In this document: positions 1 through 10,046 of the stretch, one piece after another
Position numbering within the stretch: position 1 is the stretch's first letter
How the letters are laid out: every line of letters begins with the position of its first letter
Notes under the pieces: generated by a model
Seen by the model: only the letters and a program-made list of their open reading frames with translations
Database searches by the model: none
Told to the model about the DNA's origin: nothing
DNA from: Sipunculus nudus
Lineage: Eukaryota > Annelida > Sipuncula > Golfingiida > Sipunculidae
Reading direction: 5' to 3'
Length of the DNA: 64,000 bases
Assembly (NCBI GenBank): GCA_026874595.1
Contig: CM049309.1
Coordinates: 94,760,723-94,824,722, forward strand
Made by a program: the position numbers and the translations under genes

Positions 1-403
1 CTGGCTGGCCATATATAAACCAGCATTACAACAGCAGGCTGAAGGTTCCATTACTGGCTGGCCATATAAAAACCAGCATTACAACAGCAGGCTGAAGGTT
101 CCATTACTGGCTGGCCATATAAAAACCAGCATTACAACAGCAGGCTGAAGGTTCCATTACTGGCTGGCTATATATAAACCAGCATTTCAACAGCGGGCTG
201 AAGGTTCCATTACTGGCTGACCATATATAAACCAGCATTACAACAGCAGGCTGAAGGTTCCATTACTGGCTGGCCATATATAAACCAGCATTACAACAGC
301 AGACTGAAGGTTCCATTACTGGCTGACCATATAAAAACCAGCATTACAACAGCAGGCTGAAGGTTCCATTACATGCTGGCTATATATAAACCAGCATTAC
401 ATA
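1..403. repeat. 53-bp tandem repeat array (truncated by window edge)
   Basis: The motif beginning CTGGCTGGCCATATA recurs at 1, 54, 107, 160, 213, 266, 319 and about 372, a strict 53-bp period with few substitutions. About 7.5 copies are visible. The left end is cut by the window, so the true size is unknown. The last copy degenerates at about 403 into unique AT-rich sequence. There is no coding signal; this is a minisatellite. Confidence 0.95.
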
Positions 404-1159
404 TATGACATGGATAAGCAGGAATGAATGTTACCACTCTAGATGGATTCAGCATTTATAAAAGTAGGAGGTAGGATTTTTTTATAGACTACTCGGTCTG
501 GGCACATAATCAGCTTAGACTTTGGAGGGTTGTGGTGTCTGTATTGGCTGAGCTTGATAGATCATTGCTGATATATATAGCAGGGAGCGTGATAAGATGT
601 CTGACTGGAGACTCTTGGGGCATCAAACCACTTTTCCCCAGCTGGCTATACATGTTTGTGAACCTGAGCAGGATCACAATGTGTCTGGTTGTGGAGTATT
701 ATCACGTTTTGTGAGCACAGTGATATCTCTGCGCTTACTACCTTTGTCTGCAGGTATCCACTACTTGTGTTCCTGTTTTCAGGCACTGACCTCTGTCACC
801 TCTACTGACCTAGTTTCATCATAACCAGGTCACTGGGTTAATGGGGAAAGTTATGAGCAGTGGTTTCCTGATGTTTCAGAAGACACAGAGTGATGAAACA
901 CCTGTAAAAACAAGAAAAAAAATCTCATACCTTGACATGAGGCAAATGCCAACATTGTTAATTCTGATTATTCCTGATAGACTGCTGCCCTGTCTGTTTG
1001 ACATATAGCTCTACACACTCAGGTCCCCAGCATCAACCAGAGCATGGCTAGCACTTCAGTGTAAACTGTCAATGAGCTATAAAAGCTACAGTTATTTTCA
1101 CTGTGCTTTGTTATGCCTTCTTCAGTTGGTCTGGTCCATTTTCTATGTTATTATCAGAT
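404..1159. other. Unique AT-rich sequence, no gene recognised
   Basis: Two overlapping frames of 60 and 75 codons at 532-824 have no recognisable domain and look like chance. The interval ends at the target-site duplication of the SINE that follows. Intron or intergenic DNA is the simplest reading. Confidence 0.5.
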
Positions 1160-1170
1160 GGTGAATAGCA

Positions 1171-1589
1171 TTTTTTTTTTTAAATATTTTTTTGGTAGAG
1201 GTGACCGCCTCCATTTTTTAATGCTAACTTAACAACGTATATATGTACATCTGCAGAAATCTGTTCCGGTTTGGACTACGTGACAGGGCAGTGTCACATG
1301 CTTCCTCTCATTTTATATCCTGGTGTCAACCAGGCCCGGTGACTACGGCACCTGAGGGCCCTGGGTGTATACTCGTCCCCATTGCTGGGTCATACCGCCA
1401 AGGAACCCCCGAAAGGCGCACTCGTTTGTGAGTGAACCACGGCCGTTAGGTACAGCCTTCCCATTAAGCCTGTAGAACACTCACCCTGGGTGGGGGCCAA
1501 CCGTGAAAAATCTTACTGCCTCGGCCGAGATTCGAACTCACAATCTCCCGGCTTTGAGACCTGTGTTCTCCTCCTGAGCCACAGAAGCC
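1171..1589 (-). mobile_element. tRNA-derived SINE, minus strand, with A-tail and target-site duplication
   Basis: Read on the minus strand, a tRNA-like head contains an A box (TGGCTCAGGAG, complement of 1571-1581). It also has a B box (GAGTTCGAATCTC, complement of 1527-1539) at tRNA-like spacing. The body runs down to about 1200 and ends in an A-rich tail, seen on the plus strand as T-runs at 1171-1195. The flanks form a direct repeat: GGTGAATAGCATTT at 1160-1173 and GGTGAATGGCAATTT at 1590-1604, with one substitution and one inserted A. Pol III promoter, body, tail and target duplication are the full hallmarks of a SINE copied by LINE machinery. The body is GC-richer than its surroundings. 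I cannot assign the family. Confidence 0.85.
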
Positions 1590-1604
1590 GGTGAATGGCA
1601 ATTT

Positions 1605-1877
1605 CAGGGTATTTCAGTCAAACTGGAATATGGACTCATTTTATTAGACAGGTCATTATTTAATCATTTTTCCCATTGATATTATTCTCAAGCTTTACTT
1701 GTATATGTTGTAATTACAAAGCAAAGGGAGTAGATTTATATGAAGTTGTATGTGGGTATGTGTGTATGTGTGTGTGAAATGCGCTTTGAGTCCTACCACC
1801 TGAGAATTTGGCGCTATTTAAAAACTATATCATTATTATTATTATATTTCTGGTTGGTGCCAGTATGTCTATCATAT
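1605..1877. other. Unique AT-rich spacer
   Basis: A short GT-rich stretch at 1747-1775 and a small ATT run at 1831-1845 are the only visible structures. No gene signal. Confidence 0.5.
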
Positions 1878-2803
1878 AACATCAGTCCATCACAAACCCA
1901 CTGGCCCCGAATCTGGAAAACATCAGTCCATCACAAACCCACTGGCCCTGAATCTGGATAACATCAGTCAATCACAAACCCACTGGCCCTGAATCTGGAT
2001 AACATCAGTCCATCACAAACCCACTGGCCCTGAATCTGGATAACATCAGTCCATCACAAACCCACTGGCCCTGAATCTGGATAACATCAGTCAATCACAA
2101 ACCCACTGGCCCTGAATCTGGATAACATCAGTCCATCACAAACCCACTGGCCCTGAATCTGGATAACATCAGTCCATCACAAACCCTGTGGCCCTGAATC
2201 TGGATAACATCAGTCCATCACAAACCCACTGGCCCTGAATCTGGATAACATCAGTCCATCACAAACCCTGTGGCCCTAAATCTGGATAACATCAGTCCAT
2301 CACAAACCCAATGGCCCTGAATCTTGATAACATCAGTCCATCACAAACCCTGTGGCCCTGAATCTGGATAACATCAGTCCATCACAAACCCACTGGCCCT
2401 AAATCTGGATAACATCAGTCCATCACAAACCTACTGGCCCTGAATCTGGATACAAATCAGTCCATCACAAACCCATTGGCCCTGAATCTGGATAACATCA
2501 GTCCATCACAAATCCACTGGCCCTGAATCTGCATAACATCAGTCCATCAAAACCCTGTGGCCCTGAATCTGGATAACATCAGTCCATCACAAACCCACTG
2601 GCCCTGAATCTGGATAACATCAGTCAATCACAAACCCACTGGCCCTGAATCTGGATAACATCAGTCCATCACAAACCCACTGGCCCTGAATCTGGATAAC
2701 ATCAGTCCATCACAAACCAACTGGCCCTGAATCTGGATAACATCAGTCCATCTCAAATCCACTGGCCCTAAATCTGGATAACATCAGTCCATCACAAACC
2801 CTA
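1878..2803. repeat. 41-bp tandem repeat array, about 22.5 copies
   Basis: The unit contains CATCAGTCCATCACAAACCC followed by ACTGGCCCTGAATCTGGATAA. Starts at 1880, 1921 and 1962 fix the period at 41 bp. Variants such as TGTGG for ACTGG recur at 82-bp spacing (about 2186, 2268, 2350), and TCAGTCAATC recurs at 123 bp, showing local copying of two- and three-unit blocks. Minisatellite; no coding signal. Confidence 0.96.
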
Positions 2804-3336
2804 TGATCAGGATTCCTGCCATTCAATAATAACAAAATTCTATGATCAATTTTCACATTTTCAGGGTGTTTTAATTCCATATAAAAAGCCACCACAGGTG
2901 ACAATCCAGTGGATATGCTGCTCAGGTGTGGGTGAACAACTGACTGACCAATATCTCTATGAGCCTTTTAAATGTCCTTAACTTTCCCTGATTTAAGACA
3001 TATTTCTATTAGTTCCAGGCCTGGACAAATTCTGTGAACCATCAGTTGGGTTACAAAAAATTGGCATGAACAGATTTTCATTCACACATACCAGATGAGA
3101 GTAAAAATAAAAAAACTAGTTAGCTCAAAGTGCAGTGTCACTGCGAACCAATCCCCTCTTTAATTTTGATTAGTTTCATCCTAAAATGGACTACTGCAAG
3201 CAAGTCCAATATGTAAAATATGGCCTTCAATTCTTATTAATTGGCTTGAAAAGGTTTGAGGCTTAGACCAAAAGTATGCTCAATACAAGGACTTATATTG
3301 CTGCAGCTTGGCGGTGAAGGGACACTTATTTTACAG
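2804..3336. other. Unique AT-rich sequence, no gene recognised
   Basis: No repeat or long open frame is seen. The interval ends in an acceptor-like TTATTTTACAG immediately before the coding-like island at 3337. Confidence 0.4.
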
Positions 3337-3443
3337 GTTTCCCCCCAATTTTAAAGATGTCTGGGCCCCAATGGATGTACAATGCACAGTCAGCTGATCC
3401 AGAGAGACAGGCCTCATCCCTGCAGATATCATCACAATTTCCT
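3337..3443 (+). other. Candidate exon (unidentified)
   Basis: After a pyrimidine-rich TTATTTTACAG, the frame reads ...ILKMSGPQWMYNAQSADP and remains open to a strong donor-like GTAAGC at 3444, giving a 107-bp island with mixed polar composition. A second frame is also open from about 3399 to a TGA near 3630 (containing VDCGRVRITWTTGTG) and includes a GTGAGT donor-like site at about 3540, so the reading frame is ambiguous. No family is recognised. Chance is a real alternative, since similar open stretches occur by accident in 64 kb. Confidence 0.22.
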
Positions 3444-3639
3444 GTAAGCAATTAACCAAGCTTCCTAGCCAAGCAAACAGCCCTTACAAACAAACGGTTG
3501 ATTGTGGCAGGGTACGCATAACCTGGACAACAGGTACAGGTGAGTGGGCGGCAGGGTATAATGCTTTATCAGAATCAGAAGAAAATGGTGTTGATGCTGG
3601 CTGGGTTAAAAATTTACTTAATGGGGCTTGAGCTCATAC

Positions 3640-4159
3640 TTGGCAAGAAAAAGAAGCCCGCAAAGGACCATAACTCAATCAAATCAGCTCTGTAATGGCT
3701 GCTGGGATTAAGATGGACCGGCTGAGTCACAGGCTGCTGAATAATTTAACTTCTGTCAAGGCCAGGGCCTGCTTTAATAACCCTGTTGACACTGCTACTG
3801 GTAAATGTATGAAACACTTATGGTTTCTAAATCTTCATAAAAGTAGAAATAATACAATTACCACATGAATGTATTTGTAAGAAATAAGAGCCACTGATGA
3901 CTGAGGTTAATTAAGTCAATTGTGCACAAGTCCTGTAATTAACAACTTTCTCACGTCACAGGTAAATTTAACTGGTCATGAATCCTTTCAACAGAACCCA
4001 AAATATCAGCACTCAATTAAATGTATCTCAGACTCTGTAAACCTGGATAAAACATGGCTGGCATTTGTATTTTACCTTTGAGGCATTTTTGTATATAATC
4101 CTACTTGATGTGATCAAACAGGAGCATGTCATATAAAAAAGATGAATTTCACAACTAGG
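3640..4159. other. Unique AT-rich sequence, no gene recognised
   Basis: No open frame of note and no repeat is visible. The right border grades into degenerate first copies of the 49-bp array. Confidence 0.4.
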
Positions 4160-7100
4160 TGAAAGACAGAAAGCTTGAGAATACAGGGAGAAAGACAAAA
4201 CAGAGAACTATGTAACAGACAGCTAGAGAATACAGGAAGAAAGACAAAACAGAATACTATGTAACAGACAGCTGGAGAATACAGGGAGAAAGACAAAACA
4301 GAATACTATGTAACAGACAGCTGGAGAATACACGAGAAAGACAAAACAGAATACTATGTAACAGACAGCTGGAGAATAGAGGGAGAAAGACAAAACAGAA
4401 TACTATGTAACAGACAGCTGGAGAATACAGGGAGAAAGACAAAACAGAGAACTATGTAACAGACAGCTGGAGAATACAGGGAGAAAGACAAACAGAATAC
4501 TATGTAACAGACAGCTGGAGAATACAGGGAGAAAGACAAAACAGAATACTATGTAACAGACAGCTGGAGAATACAGGGAGAAAGACAAAACAGAATACTA
4601 TGTAACAGACAGCTGGAGAATACAGGGAGAAAGACAAAGCAGAATACTATGTAACAGTCAGCTGGAGAATACAGGGAGAAAGATAAAACAGAATACTATG
4701 TAACAGACAGCTGGAGAATACAGGGAGAAAGACAAAACAGAATACTATGTAACAGACAGCTGGAGAATACAGGGAGAAAGACAAAACAGAATACTATGTA
4801 ACAGTCAGCTTGAGAATACAGGGAGAAAGATAAAACAGAATACTATGTAACAGACAGCTGGAGAATACAGGGAGTAAGACAAAACAGAATACTATGTAAC
4901 AGACAGCTGGAGAATACAGGGAGAAAGACAAAACAGAATACTATGTAACAGACAGCTGGAGAATACAGGGAGAAAGACAAAACAGAGTACTATGTAACAG
5001 ACAGCTGGAGAATACAGGGAGAAAGACAAAACAGAATACTATGTAACAGACAGCTGGAGAATACAGGGAGAAAGACAAAACAGAATACTATGTAACAGAC
5101 AGCTGGGGAATACAGGAAGAAAGACAAACAGAATACTATGTAACAGACAGCTGGAGAATACAGGGAGAAAGACAAAACAGAGTACTATGTAACAAACAGC
5201 TGGAGAATACAGGGAGAAAGAAAAAACAGAATACTATGTAACAGACAGCTGGAGAACACAGGGAGAAAGACAAACAGAATACTATGTAACAGACAGCTGG
5301 AGAATACAGGAAGAAAGACAAAACAGAATACTATGTAACAGACAGCTGGAGAATACAGGGAGAAAGACAAAACAGAGTACTTTGTAACAGACAGCTGGAG
5401 AATACAGGGAGAAAGACAAAACAGAAAACTATGTAACAGACAGCTGGAGAATACAGGAAGAAAGACAAAACAGAGAACTATGTAACAGGCAGCTGGAGAA
5501 TACAGGAAGAAAGACAAAACAGAGTACTATGTAACAGACAGCTGGAGAATACAGGAAGAAAGACAAAACAGAGTACTATGTAACAGACAGCTGGAGAATA
5601 CAGGAAGAAAGACAAAACAGAGAACAATGTAACAGACAGCTGGAGAATACAGGGAGAAAGACTAAACAGAATGCTATGTAACAGACAGCTGGAGAATACA
5701 GGGAGAAAGACTAAACAGAATGCTATGTAACAGACAGCTGGAGAATACAAGAAGAAAGACAAAACAGAATACTATGTAACATGCAGCTGGAGAATACAGG
5801 AAGAAAGACAAAACAGAGAACAATGTAACAGACAGCTGGAGAATACAGGGAGAAAGACTAAACAGAATGCTATATAACAGACAGCTGGAGAAAACAGGGA
5901 GAAAGACAAAACAGAGTACTATGTAACAGACAGCTGGAGAATACAGGAAGAAAGACAAAACAGAATACTATGTAACAGACAGCTGGAGAATACAGGGAGA
6001 AAGACAAAACAGAATACTATGTAACAGACAGCTGGAGAATACAGGGAGAAAGACAAACAGAATACTATGTAACAGACAGCTGGAGAATACAGGGAGAAAG
6101 ACAAAACAGAATACTATGTAACAGACAGCTGGAGAATACAGGGAGAAAGACAAACAGAATACTATATAACAGACAGCTCGAGAATACAGGGAGAAAGACA
6201 AAACAGAATACTATGTAACAGACAGCTGGAGAATACAGGGAGAAAGACAAATTGAATACTATGTAACAGACAGCTGGAGAATACAGGAAGAAAGACAAAA
6301 CAGAATACTATGTAACAGACAGATGGAGAATACAGGAAGAAAGACAAAACAGAATACTATGTAACAGACAGCTGGAGAATACAGGAAGAAAGACAAACAG
6401 AATACTATGTAACAGACAGCTGGAGAATACAGGGAGAAAGACAAAACAGAGTACTATGTAACAGACAGCTGGAGAATACAGGGAGAAAGACAAACAGAAT
6501 ACTATGTAACAGACAGCTGGAGAATACAGGGAGAAAGACAAAACAGAATACTATGTAACAGACAGCTGGAGAATACAGGGAGAAAGACAAACAGAATACT
6601 ATGTAACAGACAGCTGGAGAATACAGGGAGAAAGACAAACAGAATACTATGTAACAGACAGCTGGAGAATACAGGGAGAAAGACAAAACAGAATACTATG
6701 TAACAGACAGCTGGAGAATACAGGAAGAAAGACAAAACAGAGAACTATGTAACAGACAGCTGGAGAATACAGAAAGAAAGACAAACAGAATACTATGTAA
6801 CAGACAGCTGGGGAATACAGGAAGAATGACAAAACAGAATACTATGTAACAGACAGCTGGAGAATACAGGAAGAAAGACAAAACAGAATACTATGTAACA
6901 GACAGCTGGAAAATACAGGGAGAAAGACAAAACAGAATACTATATAACAGACAGCTGGAGAATACAGGGAGAAAGACAAAACAGAATACCATGTAACAGA
7001 CAGCTGGAGAATACAGGGAGAAAGACAAATAGAATACTATGTAACAGACAGCTGGAGAATACAGGGAGAAAGACAAAACAGAATACTATGTAACAGACAG

Positions 7101-8986
7101 CTGGAGAATACAGGGAGAAAGACAAACAGAATACTATGTAACAGACAGCTCGAGAATACAGGGAGAAAGACAAAACAGAGTACTATGTAACAGACAGCTG
7201 GAGAATACAGGAAGAAAGACAAACAGAATACTATGTAACAATCAGCTGGAGAATACAGGGAGAAAGACAAAACAGAGTACTATGTAACAGACAGCTGGAG
7301 AATACAGGAAGAAAGACAAACAGAATACTATGTAACAGACAGCTGGAGAATACAGGGAGAAAGACAAAACAGAATACTATGTAACAGACAGCTGGAGAAT
7401 ACAGGGAGAAAGACAAACAGAATACTATGTAACAGACAGCTGGAGAATACAGGGAGAAAGACAAAACAGAGTACTATGTAACAGACAGCTGGAGAATACA
7501 GGAAGAAAGACAAACAGAATACTATGTAACAATCAGCTGGAGAATACAGGGAGAAAGACAAAACAGAGTACTATGTAACAGACAGCTGGAGAATACAGGA
7601 AGAAAGACAAACAGAATACTATGTAACAGACAGCTGGAGAATACAGGGAGAAAGACAAAACAGAATACTATATAACAGACAGCTGGAGAATACAGGGAGA
7701 AAGACAAAACAGAATACTATGTAACAGACAGCTGGAGAATACAGGGAGAAAGACAAATAGAATACTATGTAACAGACAGCTGAAGAATACAGGGAGAAAG
7801 ACAAAACAGAATACTATGTAACAGACAGCTGGAGAATACAGGGAGAAAGACAAATTGAATACTATGTAACAGACAGCTGGAGAATACAGGAAGAAAGACA
7901 AAACAGAATACTATGTAACAGACAGATGGAGAATACAGGAAGAAAGACAAAACAGAATACTATGTAACAGACAGCTGGAGAATACAGGAAGAAAGACAAA
8001 ACAGAATACTATGTAACAGACAGCTGGAGAATACACGAAGAAAGACAAAACAGAATACTATGTAACAGACAGCTGGAGAATACAGGGAGAAAGACAAAAC
8101 AGAATACTATGTAACAGACAGCTGGAGAATACAGGGAGAAAGACAAACAGAATACTATGTAACAGACAGCTGGAGAATACAGGGAGAAAGACAAAACAGA
8201 ATACTATGTAACAGACAGCTGGAGAATACAGGGAGAAAGACAAACAGAATACTATGTAACAGACAGCTGGAGAATACAGGGAGAAAGACAAAACAGAATA
8301 CTATGTAACAGACAGCTGGAGAATACAGGGAGAAAGACAAACAGAATACAATGTAACAGACAGCTCGAGAATACAGGGAGAAAGACAAAACAGAGTACTA
8401 TGTAACAGACAGCTGGAGAATACAGGAAGAAAGACAAACAGTATACTATGTAACAATCAGCTGGAGAATACAGGGAGAAAGACAAAACAGAGTACTATGT
8501 AACAGACAGCTGGAGAATACAGGAAGAAAGACAAACAGAATACTATGTAACAGACAGCTGGAGAATACAGGAAGAAAGACAAACACAATACTATGTAACA
8601 GACAGCTTGAGAATACAGGGAGAAAGACAAAACAGAATACTATGTAACAGACAGCTGGAGAATACAGGAAGAAAGACAAACAGAATACTATGTAACAGAC
8701 AGATGGAGAATACAGGAAGAAAGACAAAACAGAATACTATGTAACAGACAGCTGGAGAATACAGGAAGAAAGACAAACAGAATACTATGTAACAGACAGC
8801 TTGAGAATACAGGGAGAAAGACAAAACAGAATACTATGTAACAGACAGCTGGAGAATACAGGGAGAAAGACAAACAGAATACTTTGTAACAGACAGCTGG
8901 AGAATACAGGGAGAAAGACAAACAGAATACTATGTAACAGACAGCTGGAGAATACAGGGAGAAAGACAAAACAGAATGCTATGTAA
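4160..8986. repeat. 48/49-bp tandem repeat array, about 99 copies
   Basis: The unit contains GAATACTATGTAACAGACAG then CTGGAGAATACAGGGAGAAA and GACAAAACA. Units with GACAAAACA are 49 bp and those with GACAAACA are 48 bp. From about 6000 onward the two lengths often alternate, giving a 97-bp dimer. Variant units (GAGTACTATG, CAGGAAGAAAG, CAGATGGAG, CAAATTGAATAC, AACAATCAGC) mark duplicated blocks at offsets of 291, 728 and 1603 bp. The minus strand is stop-poor, so it yields many 61-110 codon frames with a hydrophobic repeated peptide (LYSPAVCYIVFC). These are by-products, because neither 48/49 alternation nor the sequence suggests selection for a frame. Confidence 0.97.
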
Positions 8987-9245
8987 TACACAAGAACTAC
9001 CATCAGAGCATGTAAATGCAATACCTTGATAAAAGTCAGCACAGTACTACAGATAACCTGCACTTGTGCATGTACAGTGTACAGATGGAACATACCACAA
9101 CCCGACACCTAACACAATCAGATGAAAAAGGACATTCTGTTCTTGACTTTGGTCATATTATCTCAAGGCCTGGGCCCGGTCTTCTTTAAGTCCTGTTTGA
9201 TGCCCTCCATTGTGCTGTTAAAATCACGCCCTGGTTGATGTCTGT
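8987..9245. other. Unique spacer between arrays
   Basis: The minus strand is open for about 30 codons at 9163-9240 (containing MEGIKQDLKKTGPRP before a stop). This is too short to call an exon. Confidence 0.35.
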
Positions 9246-9358
9246 GATCCTTTGATACATACCAACTGATCCTTGTTACTACTTTGGTTTGTCAGCTTTG
9301 ATCCTTTGATACATACCAACTGATCCTTGTACTACACTCTTGTTTGTCAGCTTTGATC
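9246..9358. repeat. 53-bp sequence in two tandem copies
   Basis: TTTGATACATACCAACTGAT occurs in two adjacent units about 53 bp apart, each ending with a TTTGTCAGCTT motif. A third partial GATCCTT start follows at 9355. Both copies share the GATCC word that pervades the next array. Confidence 0.85.
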
Positions 9359-9413
9359 CTTCAGCTCTTGCTCTTATCTTACTTTGACTACATGTGATCC
9401 TTTTGCATGCTGT

Positions 9414-10046
9414 AGTGCTGATCATGACTATATCTGATCCCTGTTAGTCAGGTAATTCTCTGCATTTTCCCTGGTTCATTGGGATCAGATCCTAACTTCT
9501 TACAGTGCAGATCCTGATTAAATCTGATCCCTTATAGTCAGGTAATTCTCTGCATTTTCCCTGGTTCATTGGGATCAGATCCCTACTTCTATATGCCTAG
9601 TGCTGACCATGACTACATCTGATCCCTGTTAGTGGGGTTATTCTCCACATTTTCCTGGTTCATGGGGATAAGATCCCTACTTCTATATGCCTAGTGCTGA
9701 CCATGACTACATCTGATCCCTGTTAGTGGGGTTATTCTCCACATTTTCCTGGTTCATGGGGATCAGATCCCTACTTCTTATAGTGCTGATCCTGACTAGA
9801 TCTGATCCCTGTTAGTCAGGTTATTCTCCATGTTTTCCCTGCTTCATTGGGATCAGATCCCTACTTCTTATAGTGCTGATCCTGACTACATCTGATCCCT
9901 GTTAGTCAGGTTATTCTCCATGTTTTCCCTGCTTCATGGGGATCAGATCCCTACTTCTCCTAGTGCTGATCCTGACTTCATCTGATCCCTGTGAGTCAGG
10001 TAATTGTCCACGTTCTCCCTGCCTATGGGGATCAGATCCCTACTTC
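9414..10046. repeat. 90-bp tandem repeat array, about 7 copies
   Basis: TAGTGCTGATCCTGACTACA recurs at 9781, 9871 and 9961, with more diverged copies upstream at about 9414, 9504, 9599 and 9689. The unit includes CATCTGATCCCTGTTAGT and GGGATCAGATCCCTACTTCT. That second motif contains a palindrome (GGGATCAGATCCC), so each unit can form a short hairpin. The unit boundaries are rich in GATC words. No coding signal. Confidence 0.93.

Noticed and set aside
4257-9108. About 30 overlapping minus-strand ORFs of 61-110 codons with the peptide LYSPAVCYIVFC
   Set aside because: They are translations of the 48/49-bp array. The period is not a multiple of three, frames rotate with every unit, and start and stop come from variant units.
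9163-9240. Minus-strand open stretch with MEGIKQDLKKTGPRP
   Set aside because: Only about 30 codons, no convincing splice borders and no recognised family.
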